64,000 nt of DNA from Bradyrhizobium sp. CB1650 (lineage in GTDB: Bacteria; Pseudomonadota; Alphaproteobacteria; Rhizobiales; Xanthobacteraceae): positions 2,757,501 through 2,821,500 of the forward strand of contig NZ_CP121695.1 of the NCBI RefSeq assembly GCF_029761915.1, in the 5' to 3' direction. This document shows, one piece after another, positions 33,215-42,255 of the stretch (its first letter is position 1; every line of letters begins with the position of its first letter). Below the pieces are notes generated by a model, which ran no database searches, was not told the origin of the DNA, and worked only from the letters and a program-made list of their open reading frames with translations. The position numbers and the translations under genes are program-made.

Positions 33215-34147
33215 GTGGTAGACGCCCGCTACCCGCGCGATCTTCGCGGCTACGGCCGCAACCCGCCGCATCCGGAATGGCCGGGCGATGCGCGGGTCGC
33301 GGTGCAGTTCGTCGTCAATTTCGAGGAGGGCGGCGAGAACAACATCCTGCACGGCGACCGCGCCTCCGAGGCGTTCCTGTCCGACGTGCTCGGCGCGCAG
33401 CCGTGGACGGGCCAGCGCCACGCCAATATCGAATCGATGTTCGAATATGGCTCGCGCGCCGGGTTCTGGCGGCTGTGGCGGATGTTCACCGAACGGAAGT
33501 GGCCGACCACCGTGTTCGGCGTCGCCACCGCGCTGAAGCGCAATCCGGAAATCGTCGCCGCGATGCAAGAGGCCGGCTGGGACATCGCCAGCCACAGCCT
33601 CAAATGGATCGAGCATAAGGACATGACGGAGGCGCAGGAGCGCGCCGAGATTGCGGAAGCGATCCGCGTCCACACCGAGGCCACCGGTTCGCGGCCGCTC
33701 GGCTGGTACACCGGGCGCTCCTCGATCAACACCAACCGGCTGTTGATGGAGGAGGGCGGCTTCCTCTACGTCTGCGACTCCTATGCCGACGATCTGCCCT
33801 ATTGGATCAAGGGCGCGAGCGGCAAACAGCTCATCATTCCCTACACGTTGGACGCCAACGACATGCGCTTTATCAACGCGCAGGGGTTTGCGGACGGCGA
33901 ACAGTTCTTCATCTATCTGAAGGACGCCTTCGACGTGCTCTATGCCGAAGGCGAGACCGAACCGAAGATGATGTCGGTCGGTCTGCACTGCCGCCTTGCC
34001 GGCCGTCCCGGCCGCGCCGCGGGCCTGGTCCGCTTCCTCGACTACATCGGCAGGCATGATCGTGTCTGGGTGCCGACGCGATTGCAGATCGCACGGCATT
34101 GGCACGACAAGCACGCGCATCTCGCCGAAGGCGCATTCGAGATCTAG
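33215..34147 (+). CDS. puuE: Allantoinase PuuE
   Basis: 310 aa from a GTG placed directly after the upstream TGA. Member of the metal-independent polysaccharide-deacetylase-like allantoinases: YGRNPPHPEWPGDARVAVQF, NFEEGGENNILHGD, ESMFEYGSRAGFWRLWRMF, IASHSLKWIEHKDM and GWYTGRSSINTNRLL are hallmark stretches. Opens the hydantoin ring of allantoin to give allantoate in the ureide pathway. Second gene of the operon with DUF3830 and the OHCU decarboxylase/HIU hydrolase; the allantoate amidohydrolase that would act next is at 52988. Confidence 0.96.
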   Translation: MVDARYPRDLRGYGRNPPHPEWPGDARVAVQFVVNFEEGGENNILHGDRASEAFLSDVLGAQPWTGQRHANIESMFEYGSRAGFWRLWRMFTERKWPTTVFGVATALKRNPEIVAAMQEAGWDIASHSLKWIEHKDMTEAQERAEIAEAIRVHTEATGSRPLGWYTGRSSINTNRLLMEEGGFLYVCDSYADDLPYWIKGASGKQLIIPYTLDANDMRFINAQGFADGEQFFIYLKDAFDVLYAEGETEPKMMSVGLHCRLAGRPGRAAGLVRFLDYIGRHDRVWVPTRLQIARHWHDKHAHLAEGAFEI

Positions 34148-34158
34148 GAGAGAAGGCG

Positions 34159-35046
34159 ATGTCGCAGGTCGCGTTGCCCGATCTCAATGCTTCGGCCCCG
34201 GCCGACTTCGTCGCGGCGCTCGCCAATGTCGTCGAGCATTCCCCGTGGATAGCCGAGCAAGTGGCCGCGCGCCGTCCGTTCGCCGGGATCAATCAACTGC
34301 TCGACGCGATCAAGGCGGCGATCCAGAGCGCCGCGCCCGACATGCAGCTTGCGCTGATCCGCGCTCATCCCGACCTTGCTGACAAGACCCAGCGCGCGGC
34401 GGGGCTCACCGCCGAATCGGACGCCGAACAGAACAGCGCCGGCCTCGACCGGCTGTCGGAGGCGGAGTACGCGGCGTTCGAGCGCGTCAACAATGCCTAT
34501 CGCGCAAAATTCGACTTCCCCTATATCGTCTGCGTGCGTCGTCACACCAAGGATTCCATCCTGCACGACTTCGAGACACGGCTTTCCAACCTTGCCAAGA
34601 CCGAGACGCGACGTGCGATCGAGGAGATCTGTCGCATCGCCGCGTTGCGGCTCGATCAGCTCGTCGCCGCCGACGACAAGCTCAAGGTGCATGGCCGGCT
34701 CTCGACCCATGTGCTGGACAACCACAGCGGCAAGCCCGCTCCCGGAATCGCCGTCGAGCTCGTCGAGCTCGCGGCACTTGGCGAGGACCGCGTGATCGCG
34801 CGTGCCGTCACCAACCGTGATGGTCGTACCGATGCTCCGCTGATCGGTGGCCGTCCGCTGCCGATCGGTCGCTACGAGCTCCGGTTCAGCGTCGGCAAAT
34901 ACTATGCGGAGCGCAACGTTCCAATGTCCGATCCACCGTTCCTCGACGAGATCCCGCTGCGCTTTGCGATCAGTGAGCCCGAGGGCCACTATCACGTGCC
35001 GCTCCTCGTCACCCCCTGGAGCTATGCGACCTACCGTGGGAGCTAG
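34159..35046 (+). CDS. Fused OHCU decarboxylase / 5-hydroxyisourate hydrolase
   Basis: 295 aa from the ATG at 34159 (GAGAAGGC). Residues 1-170 are the uraD-type domain with catalytic His70 (IRAHPDLADKTQ). From about 176 it is a transthyretin-like HIU hydrolase: GRLSTHVLDNHSGKPAPG (His184), GRYELRFSVGKYYAE, and the C-terminal signature YRGS. It converts 5-hydroxyisourate to OHCU and then to S-allantoin. The domain order (decarboxylase first) puts reaction step two before step one in the chain. Its stop codon shares CTAG with the stop of the convergent xdh gene. Confidence 0.95.
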   Translation: MSQVALPDLNASAPADFVAALANVVEHSPWIAEQVAARRPFAGINQLLDAIKAAIQSAAPDMQLALIRAHPDLADKTQRAAGLTAESDAEQNSAGLDRLSEAEYAAFERVNNAYRAKFDFPYIVCVRRHTKDSILHDFETRLSNLAKTETRRAIEEICRIAALRLDQLVAADDKLKVHGRLSTHVLDNHSGKPAPGIAVELVELAALGEDRVIARAVTNRDGRTDAPLIGGRPLPIGRYELRFSVGKYYAERNVPMSDPPFLDEIPLRFAISEPEGHYHVPLLVTPWSYATYRGS

Positions 35047-37769
35047 GATCCGAACTTCTCGTGCAGCGCCGGGAACAGACGGTCCGGCTTGAACGGCGTC
35101 GACGTGAAGCGGATGCCAGTCGCATCGGCGATCGCATTGCCGAGCGCCGCGGCGACAGGGTTGTAGGGGCTCTCGCTCATCGACTTCGCTCCCATCGGTC
35201 CGATCGTGTCGGACGTATCGGCGAAGAGCACCTCGGTGCGTGGGACATCCGCGAAGGAGGGCAGGTGGTAGTCGCGGAATTTCGCGTTGGTGACGCGGCC
35301 ATCTCCATCGATCACCATCTCCTCATAGAGCGCTGCACCGAGCGCCTGCGCCACGCCGCCCTCGACCTGGCCGCGGCACTGCATGGGGTTGGCGACGCGG
35401 CCCGCGTCCGCCGCCTGGACGCTGCGAAGAATCCTGAGCTCGCCGGTGCACTTGTTCACGGCCACGCGAAAACCCTGCACGTTGAAGGCAACCGACCGCG
35501 GCGTGCCGCCGGAACTGCCGTTGGCCGCGAGCGGCCGGCCGCGCTCGCGCGCAAGCCGCGCCAGCTCCGTGAACGGCATGCGCCGGACGCCGCTGACGAC
35601 GGATCCGTCCTCGATTACGCAGCTTGCGACGTCGCAAAGCCACGCGCTGGCCGCGGCCGCCTTCAGCTCTGCCGCGAGCTGCATCGCCGCCGCATGCGTC
35701 GCGTTGCCTGCAACGAAGACGCCGGCGCTGCCATAGGCGCCGGTATCGTGGCCGCCATGGGCGGTGTCGGACTGGCGCAGGCGGATCCCGTCGACGGTGG
35801 TCGCGAGCACTGTGGCCGCGATCTGACGGTGCACGGTGCTGGTGCCGTTGCCGAACTCCGCGGTGCCGACGGTGAGATCGAAGCCGCCGTCGTCGTTGAG
35901 CGCGATGGTGGCGTCGGCGATGTGGCCGGCCGGCGGCACCGTGTCGATCATGGTCAGCGCGATGCCTTCGCCGATCAGCCATTCCGGCGATAGAGCAGGG
36001 TTCGGTGCGTCCGCCTGCAGGGCGCGCTCGACGAGATCGAGGCACTGGTCGAGCCCATAGGAGCCGTAGAGCACGTCGTGATATTCGGACGGCGGTGGCG
36101 ACAGCATGGGATCGCCGGGCTTGACAATGTTGCGGCGGCGCATGTCGTAGGGGCTGATGCCGAGCTGCCGTGCCAACTCGTCGATCGCAGCTTCCACCGC
36201 GATCAGCGACTGCGGTAGGCCGTAGCCGCGAAACGCTCCGGCCGGCACTGTGTTGGTGTAGACCGCGATCGCGTCGACCTTCTTGTTCGGGCAGTTGTAG
36301 ACGCCGAGGCTCTCGGCCACGGCGTGGAACAGCACGGGACCCGCGTGGTTGCCATAGGCGCCGGTGTTGGAGAGTACGTCGAGCTGCAACGCGGTCAGCT
36401 TGCCGTCCGCGTCGGCACCGGCCTTGATGTGGATCCGCATCGGGTGCCGCGTCGAGGTGGCGATGAACTGCTCCTCGCGGGTGAGCTCGAGCTTGACGGG
36501 GTGCCCAGTCTTCAGCGCAGCGAGTGCCAAAATGTCCTCGACGAACATCTCCTGCTTGCCGCCAAAACCACCGCCGACACGTTCGCAGAACACCCGGACC
36601 TTGTCGGCAGGAAGACCGAGAATATCCGACAGCGTGCGCCGGGTCAGGAACGGCACCTGCGTCGAGGATCGGATGTTGAGCACGCCGGCGGCGTCCACCC
36701 AGGCGAGGCCGCCATGGGTCTCCAGTGCCGCGTGCTGCACGCGCTGGGTTGTGAACGTGCCTTCATAGGTCACCGCGGAGGTAGCCAGCGCGGCAGCAAC
36801 ATCGCCGAACTCCGCGTGCCTCTCCGCGACGATATTGCGCCGTGCATTGGCGACGCGATTTGCGGCGGTCCGGTCCGGATGGATGATCGGCGCGCCCGGG
36901 ACGACCGCCTGCTCAGGATCGATCAGAGCGGGCAGGATGTCGTAGGTGACCTTCAGCCGGCGGCAGGCCTCCTCGGCGGCGGCTTCGCTCTCGGCAACGA
37001 CCGCGGCGACCTTCTGCCCAATGAAGCGTACGGTGTCGTCGAGGACGCGCGTGTCGTCAGGATCCATCCAGTCTCTCTCGTGCCGTGCGGTCGAGAACAG
37101 CACCGGCGGCGTATCCTCATGCGTCAGCACCGCATGCACGCCGGGAACAGCCAGCGCGGCCGATGTGTCGATCGCGACGATTTTGGCGTGCGCATGCGGC
37201 GAGCGGAGCAGCTTGATGTGCAAGAGGCCATTGATCGCGGTGTCGAAGGTGTAGCGCGCAGTGCCGCGCACGACGTCGGGGCCGGCGGGCGCCGGCAGGC
37301 TGCGGCCGAACGCGGCGCCGGGTTCGGTGGTTTCGTCGACATTGCTCGTGCCGAGAAGCGCGTCCTCGATTGAGCGATAACCGGTGCAGCGGCAGATGTT
37401 GCCCTTGAGCGCAGCGCCGAGATCGGTGCGCTGGGCCTGGTTCAGCGACGCGCATGTGACGATCATGCCGGCCGTGCAGAAGCCGCACTGGAAGCCCTGC
37501 GCATCGAGAAACGCCTGCTGCATCGGATGCGCGCCATCATCGCCGCCAAGCCCTTCGATGGTGGTGATGGCACGGCCGTCGGCGCGGAAGGCGGGGATCA
37601 GGCAGCTATGCACCGGCTCGCCGTCGAGCAGCACGGTGCAGGCGCCGCAATCGCCGGCATCGCAGCCCTTCTTGACGCCGAAATGGCCGAGCTCGCGCAG
37701 GAACGTGCGCAGGCATTGGCCGGCGCGCGGCATCTGCGAGAACGGCTTGCCGTTGATCTCGAAGCTCAT
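35043..37769 (-). CDS. Xanthine dehydrogenase, fused FeS and molybdopterin subunits
   Basis: 908 aa. Residues 1-155 are a two-cluster [2Fe-2S] protein: Cys36, 41, 44 and 56 (plant-type), and Cys95, 98, 126 and 128. From about 175 the molybdopterin subunit begins (VRGTARYTFD; GGGFGGKQE; FRGYGLPQS) and near the C-terminus AKSMSESPYNPV holds the Glu expected at the active site. Oxidises hypoxanthine/xanthine to urate, or a related purine. The FAD subunit is the next gene downstream on the minus-strand order (upstream coordinates 37766-38593). The FeS-Mo fusion without FAD in between is less common than XdhA/B. Confidence 0.93.
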   Translation of the reverse strand: MSFEINGKPFSQMPRAGQCLRTFLRELGHFGVKKGCDAGDCGACTVLLDGEPVHSCLIPAFRADGRAITTIEGLGGDDGAHPMQQAFLDAQGFQCGFCTAGMIVTCASLNQAQRTDLGAALKGNICRCTGYRSIEDALLGTSNVDETTEPGAAFGRSLPAPAGPDVVRGTARYTFDTAINGLLHIKLLRSPHAHAKIVAIDTSAALAVPGVHAVLTHEDTPPVLFSTARHERDWMDPDDTRVLDDTVRFIGQKVAAVVAESEAAAEEACRRLKVTYDILPALIDPEQAVVPGAPIIHPDRTAANRVANARRNIVAERHAEFGDVAAALATSAVTYEGTFTTQRVQHAALETHGGLAWVDAAGVLNIRSSTQVPFLTRRTLSDILGLPADKVRVFCERVGGGFGGKQEMFVEDILALAALKTGHPVKLELTREEQFIATSTRHPMRIHIKAGADADGKLTALQLDVLSNTGAYGNHAGPVLFHAVAESLGVYNCPNKKVDAIAVYTNTVPAGAFRGYGLPQSLIAVEAAIDELARQLGISPYDMRRRNIVKPGDPMLSPPPSEYHDVLYGSYGLDQCLDLVERALQADAPNPALSPEWLIGEGIALTMIDTVPPAGHIADATIALNDDGGFDLTVGTAEFGNGTSTVHRQIAATVLATTVDGIRLRQSDTAHGGHDTGAYGSAGVFVAGNATHAAAMQLAAELKAAAASAWLCDVASCVIEDGSVVSGVRRMPFTELARLARERGRPLAANGSSGGTPRSVAFNVQGFRVAVNKCTGELRILRSVQAADAGRVANPMQCRGQVEGGVAQALGAALYEEMVIDGDGRVTNAKFRDYHLPSFADVPRTEVLFADTSDTIGPMGAKSMSESPYNPVAAALGNAIADATGIRFTSTPFKPDRLFPALHEKFGS

Positions 37770-38593
37770 GGCCGCGCCATATCGAGCAGTTCGCCGCGGA
37801 TCGCCTCGGCGAGCCGCAGCGTCATGTGCTTGCGCCAGAACGGCTTGCCGTGGACGTCGGCGTGGTACTCCTCGTCGTTGATTTGCTCCGCAATCGCATC
37901 GCGCAGTGCGACCGCATCGGGCGGCTTCTTAAAAGAGAGCTGGATCGGGCGCACCGTCGATGCCGTCACCGTCAGCGTCAGCGCACGGTGGGCATCGAGG
38001 GTGCCGATCAGAAGCGCCGCCGAACGGCCGACCGGCGTCAGCGAGATCTGGCGAAAGGCCGAGCGGCGCTTCAGCGCAGGAAGCGGAACGTCGATCTGTC
38101 GCAAGAGATCACCCGGCGTCAGCCGGTTGCGCTGGCTGCCGATCACGAAGTCGATGACAGGAATCTTTTGCTCGCCGCCGCCGGCCTTCCAGATCGTGCA
38201 CACGCCATCGAGCGCTGCGGTGAGCGAGATCATCGGGCCAGCCGGCAGCGACATGCAGAGATTGCCGCCGACGGTTGCCGTCTTCCAGATCTTGAAGGAG
38301 GCGAGGAAGGCGCGGCAGCATTGGTTGATCAGCGGCGCCGCGATCCAGTCGGGCGGACAGACGAGCGCATCGAGCTGGGCGATGGTGCAGGTGGCGGAGA
38401 TCGTAAGGTGCGTGTCGGTGATCGTCAGCGCCGGCCATTTGAGGTCGGTGAGATCGATCAACCGCGCGAGGTGCACCTGCGGTTCCGAGAACAACCACGT
38501 GCCGCCCGCTAGCCAGGCGTCGCCTGCCGCCCAAACGGGCAGTTGGGCGCGACTTTCGGGATGGGCGACCGTCGTGATGGTGTTCAAGTCCAT
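37766..38593 (-). CDS. Xanthine dehydrogenase FAD-binding subunit
   Basis: 275 aa from the ATG at 38593; the 29 residues before it in frame look non-coding. It is the FAD_binding_5/CO_deh_flav_C type: DAWLAGGTWLFSE near the start, TVGGNLCMSLPAGPMISLTA (the FAD pyrophosphate loop, about residues 125-144) and QISLTPVGRSAALL. Passes electrons from the Mo/FeS subunit to NAD. First in the minus-strand operon and overlapping the big subunit gene by ATGA (37766-37769). The gap to the divergent deaminase gene has a candidate operator. Confidence 0.92.
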   Translation of the reverse strand: MDLNTITTVAHPESRAQLPVWAAGDAWLAGGTWLFSEPQVHLARLIDLTDLKWPALTITDTHLTISATCTIAQLDALVCPPDWIAAPLINQCCRAFLASFKIWKTATVGGNLCMSLPAGPMISLTAALDGVCTIWKAGGGEQKIPVIDFVIGSQRNRLTPGDLLRQIDVPLPALKRRSAFRQISLTPVGRSAALLIGTLDAHRALTLTVTASTVRPIQLSFKKPPDAVALRDAIAEQINDEEYHADVHGKPFWRKHMTLRLAEAIRGELLDMARP

Positions 38594-38633
38594 GGCTACC
38601 CAGCCTCGACCGGATGCGTTGCTCTGCGGGAAA

Positions 38634-38677
38634 GTCTTGCAAGACCGACGCCAAGTGGCAACAACAAGTCGCAAGAC
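38634..38677. promoter_or_regulatory. Candidate purine operator between xdh and the deaminase gene
   Basis: A perfect palindrome GTCTTGCAAGAC (38634-38645) and a second, related site GTCGCAAGAC (38668-38677) share the CAAGAC half with a 32-bp offset (about three helical turns). They sit in the 147-bp divergent promoter region of the xdh operon (starting at 38593) and the amidohydrolase gene (starting at 38741). Likely bound by a purine-responsive regulator; no such regulator gene is nearby. Confidence 0.55.
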
Positions 38678-38740
38678 CAATGCGATGGAGCTGGCCCCCG
38701 CCTTGCAGGGTCATCAAGCGGATGTGAGGAGAAGCGGATC

Positions 38741-40090
38741 ATGAGCGACGCCAAGCCGATCTGGATCCGGGATCCGCTGGCCATCCTCGCCGATGGCGCG
38801 GAGCGCGGGATCGTGGTCAGGGATGGCCGGATCATCGAGCTCGTGCCGGGTGGCGGACAGCCTGCCACCGCGGATGTCACAATGTTCGACGCGGGCGAGC
38901 ACGTCGTGTTGCCTGGGCTCATCAACACGCATCACCATTTTTACCAGACGCTGACGCGGGCGCTCCCGGCGGCGATGGACCGGGAGCTGTTTCCCTGGCT
39001 CCAGGCGCTCTATCCGGTGTGGGCGAAGCTGACGCCGGAATCTCTGGAACTCGGCGTCACCGTGGCGATGTCCGAGCTCCTGCTGTCGGGTTGCACCACG
39101 ACGACGGATCATCATTACGTCTTTCCGGTCGGGCTCGAAGACGCCATCGAGATCGAGGTTGCTGTGGCCAAACGGCTCGGCGTGCGGGCGCTGCTCACGC
39201 GCGGCTCGATGAACCTGTCGCAGCGCGACGGCGGCCTGCCGCCGGACAGCGTCGTGCAGGACGAGGACACGATTCTGGCAGATAGCGCCCGCGTGGTGGC
39301 AAGACATCACCAGCGCGGCGCGGATGCGATGGTGCAGATCGCGCTGGCACCGTGCTCGCCCTTTTCCGTGACGACATCCCTGATGCGCGCCACGGCCGAT
39401 CTTGCCGAGAAGCTCGACGTCCGCCTGCACACCCATCTCGCCGAGACCGAGGACGAGAACCGGTTCTGCGAACAGATGTATGGCTGCCGTCCGCTCGACT
39501 ATCTCGAGCAGTGTGGCTGGCTCGATGCGCGCACCTGGCTTGCGCACGGCATCTTCTTCAACGCCGACGAGATGAAGCGGCTCGGCCGGGCGAAGACGAC
39601 CATCAGCCATTGCGCTTGCAGCAACCAGCTTCTCGCGTCCGGCTGCTGTCCGGTCTGCGAGATGGAGGAGGCGGGCGTCGGCGTCGGGATCGGCGTCGAC
39701 GGCTCCGCCTCCAACGATGGATCGAACCTGATGCAGGAGGTGCGCGCGGCGTTCCTGTTGCAGCGGGCACGCTATGGCGTGACCAAGGTCAGCCACAAGG
39801 ATGCGCTGCGCTGGGCCACCAAGGGTTCGGCGGCCTGCGTCGGCCGTCCCGAACTCGGTGAGATCGCCGTCGGCAAGGCGGCTGATCTTGCGCTGTTCAA
39901 GCTCGACGAGCTGCGCTTCTCCGGTCACGGCGATCCGCTGGCCGCGCTCGTGCTGTGCGGCGCGCATCGTGCCAATCGGGTGATGGTGGCGGGCAAATGG
40001 GCCGTGGTCGACGGCGCGATCCCGGGGCTGGATGTGGCGGATCTCGTCCGCCGCCACAGCGCGGCGGCGCGGGCGATGCAGGCAGGATAG
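38741..40090 (+). CDS. 8-oxoguanine / guanine deaminase-like amidohydrolase
   Basis: 449 aa from the ATG at 38741 (GAGGAGAAGCG upstream). An amidohydrolase superfamily enzyme: the first metal-binding motif is LPGLINTHHHFYQTLTRA (about residues 61-78), TTDHHYVFP and HTHLAETEDENRFC follow, LAHGIFFNADEM carries another metal His and GVGIGVDGSASNDGSNL the final Asp. It resembles 8-oxoguanine deaminases of the AtzA/TrzN-like group, removing the 2-amino group of an oxidised guanine to yield urate; guanine itself is possible. Divergent from xdh, matching a purine role. Confidence 0.92.
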   Translation: MSDAKPIWIRDPLAILADGAERGIVVRDGRIIELVPGGGQPATADVTMFDAGEHVVLPGLINTHHHFYQTLTRALPAAMDRELFPWLQALYPVWAKLTPESLELGVTVAMSELLLSGCTTTTDHHYVFPVGLEDAIEIEVAVAKRLGVRALLTRGSMNLSQRDGGLPPDSVVQDEDTILADSARVVARHHQRGADAMVQIALAPCSPFSVTTSLMRATADLAEKLDVRLHTHLAETEDENRFCEQMYGCRPLDYLEQCGWLDARTWLAHGIFFNADEMKRLGRAKTTISHCACSNQLLASGCCPVCEMEEAGVGVGIGVDGSASNDGSNLMQEVRAAFLLQRARYGVTKVSHKDALRWATKGSAACVGRPELGEIAVGKAADLALFKLDELRFSGHGDPLAALVLCGAHRANRVMVAGKWAVVDGAIPGLDVADLVRRHSAAARAMQAG

Positions 40091-40094
40091 AAAG

Positions 40095-40156
40095 AGGGGG
40101 CAACCGCAAGTGCCGGGTGCTCGTGGTTACCCCCTCCGAACCTCCTCCGGGAGGAG
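40095..40156. terminator. Hairpins between the convergent deaminase and BMP binding-protein genes
   Basis: AGGGGGCAACC (40095-40105) pairs with GGTTACCCCCT (40125-40135) with one mismatch, and CTCCTC-CGG-GAGGAG (40142-40156) forms a second hairpin. Both genes end toward this 95-bp gap, so they probably terminate both. No T-run. Confidence 0.5.
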
Positions 40157-40185
40157 CAGGCGAATTCCTCAAAGCAAGAAACGTG

Positions 40186-41265
40186 CTACTTGCCCGGAAG
40201 CTTGTCGTCGATGCCTTTGACGTAGAAATTCATGCCGAGGATCTGGCCATCATCGAGGCGATCGCCGCCCTTGCACTCGATCGGCTTGCCGTCCTGCCCA
40301 ACGACCGGGCACTTGAACGGATGCAGCTTGCCGGCGGCGATCGCGGCCTGGGCGTCCTCGGCCATCTTCTTCACGTCGTCGGGCATGTTGGTGTACGGCG
40401 CCATCGCGAACATGTGGCTGTCGAGACCGCCCCAGCTATCCTCGGACTTCCAGGTGCCGTCGAGCTCGGCCTTGACGCGGGAGATGTAGTAAGGGCCCCA
40501 GGTGTCGAGGATCGAGGTGAGCTGCGTCTTCGGCCCGAACTTGATCATCTCTGAGTCCTGGCCGAAGGCGAGCTTGCCGCGCTCGCTGGCGATCTGCATC
40601 GCGGCCGGCGAATCCGTGTGCTGCATGATGATGTCGGCGCCCTGGTCGATCAGCGCCTTGGCGGCGTCGGCTTCCTTGCCCGGATCGAACCATGTGTTGG
40701 CCCAGATGATCTTGACCTTGATGCTCGGATTGATGGTCTGCGCCGCGAGAATCGTTGCGTTGATGCCGGAGACGACCTCGGGAATCGGGAACGAGCCGAT
40801 ATAGCCGAGCACACCGGACTTCGACATCTTGGCCGCGATCAGCCCCTGGATGTAGCGGCCCTGGTACCACTTGGCCGAATAGGTCGACATGTTCTTGTCG
40901 CGCTTGTAGCCGGTGGCGTGCTCGAAGTGCACGTTCGGAAATCTCTTGGCGACCTTCAGCGTCGGATCCATGTAGCCGAACGAGGTGGTGAAGATCAGCT
41001 TGTTGCCGGCGCGGGCGAGCTGCTCGATGGCGCGCTCGGCGTCGGGACCTTCGGGGACGTTCTCGAGATAGGTCGTCTCGATCTTGTCGCCGAGTTCCTT
41101 CACCAGCGCCTGACGGGCGAGCTCATGCTGATAGGTCCAGCCGAGATCGCCGATCGGACCGAGATAAATGAAGCCGACCTTCAGCTTGTCGGCGGCGGAG
41201 GCAGCGTTGATGCTCCCGGCAAGCAAAAGCCCGCCAACTGCCGCAAGAAGTATTTTCCTCATCAT
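40186..41265 (-). CDS. BMP family ABC transporter substrate-binding protein (system 1)
   Basis: 359 aa from the first ATG of a pair at 41265 (GGAG upstream). Signal peptide (MMRKILLAAVGGLLLAGSI). The mature part is a BMP/PnrA-type nucleoside or purine binding protein (KVGFIYLGPIGDLGWTYQHE; LIFTTSFGYMDPTLKVAKRF; DIIMQHTDSPAAMQ; TWGPYYISRVKAELDGTW). Periplasmic, feeding the permeases upstream in the operon. Follows two permease genes and the ATPase, giving a complete importer. The substrate is probably a nucleobase or nucleoside given the surrounding purine genes. Confidence 0.94.
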   Translation of the reverse strand: MMRKILLAAVGGLLLAGSINAASAADKLKVGFIYLGPIGDLGWTYQHELARQALVKELGDKIETTYLENVPEGPDAERAIEQLARAGNKLIFTTSFGYMDPTLKVAKRFPNVHFEHATGYKRDKNMSTYSAKWYQGRYIQGLIAAKMSKSGVLGYIGSFPIPEVVSGINATILAAQTINPSIKVKIIWANTWFDPGKEADAAKALIDQGADIIMQHTDSPAAMQIASERGKLAFGQDSEMIKFGPKTQLTSILDTWGPYYISRVKAELDGTWKSEDSWGGLDSHMFAMAPYTNMPDDVKKMAEDAQAAIAAGKLHPFKCPVVGQDGKPIECKGGDRLDDGQILGMNFYVKGIDDKLPGK

Positions 41266-41337
41266 CGATCTCCAAACAGTCGGGGTAGCTACGGTCCGCA
41301 CCATGCGCGCCCCATCGCGCACGCTGCGGAAAAAAGC

Positions 41338-42255
41338 TCAGCGGTCCGGCACGAACACGGTGGCGAGCGCGGCCGGCGCGGTCGAGCCGCCAGTGCGCGC
41401 GCGGGAGAGCAGGACCAGGACGACGACGGTCGCAAGGTATGGCAGCGCCGACATGAATTGCGAGGGAATGCCGACGCCCCAGCCCTGCGCGTGGAGCTGC
41501 AGGATCGTCACCGCGCCGAACAGATAGGCGCCGACGACGAGCCGGCCGGGCCGCCAGGACGAGAATACGACCAGTGCGAGCGCGATCCAGCCGCGGCCGG
41601 CGGTCATGCCGGGAATGAAGAACGGCGTATAGGCGAGCGGCAGATAGGCGCCGGCAAGCCCGGCGCAGGCGCCGCCGAACATCACGGCCAAGGTGCGGAT
41701 GCGCAGCACGGGATAGCCGAGCGCATGCGCGGAGACGTGGTTGTCGCCGCAGGCGCGCAGGATCAACCCCGGCCGCGTGCGGTACAGGAACCACCACACG
41801 CCGATGATCAAGGCAATCGAGAGATAGACGAAGGCGTCTTGGCCGAACAGCACGTGGCCGATCAGCGGGACGTCGGTGAGGCCGGGAATGTAGAGATGCG
41901 TCGCCGGCGTGATGCGCTCGCCGACAAATCCTGCACCGATCAGGCCGGAGAGTCCGACGCCGAGGATAGTCAGTGCGAGGCCCGTCGCCACCTGGTTGAC
42001 GGCGAGCCCGAGCGCCATCAGCGCGAAGATCAAGGACATCAATGTCCCTGCGACGATCCCGCAGAGCGCGCCGACCAGGATCGAGCCACTTAGCCAGGCG
42101 CCGGCAAAGCCGCAGGCCGCACCCATGATCATCATGCCCTCGACGCCGAGGTTGAGCACGCCGGAACGCTCGGTCACAAGCTCGCCGGTCGCCGCGATCA
42201 GCAGCGGCGTCGAGGCGGCAAGCACCGACAGGATGATGGCTTCAACCAGCTCCAC
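41338..42255 (-). CDS. BMP-type ABC transporter permease (system 1, second subunit)
   Basis: 305 aa from the GTG at 42255, chosen because AGGTGGCCC precedes it and translation then overlaps the upstream permease stop (42242) by 14 bases. About nine membrane helices (AIILSVLAASTPLLIAATGE; GVLNLGVEGMMIMGAACGFA; LALTILGVGLSGLIGAGFVG; LRIRTLAVMFGGACAGLAGA). The ERSGVLNLGVEG stretch is the hallmark of BMP/LivM-like permeases of nucleoside importers (NupP/NupQ type). Pairs with the other permease at 42242. Confidence 0.94.
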   Translation of the reverse strand: MELVEAIILSVLAASTPLLIAATGELVTERSGVLNLGVEGMMIMGAACGFAGAWLSGSILVGALCGIVAGTLMSLIFALMALGLAVNQVATGLALTILGVGLSGLIGAGFVGERITPATHLYIPGLTDVPLIGHVLFGQDAFVYLSIALIIGVWWFLYRTRPGLILRACGDNHVSAHALGYPVLRIRTLAVMFGGACAGLAGAYLPLAYTPFFIPGMTAGRGWIALALVVFSSWRPGRLVVGAYLFGAVTILQLHAQGWGVGIPSQFMSALPYLATVVVLVLLSRARTGGSTAPAALATVFVPDR

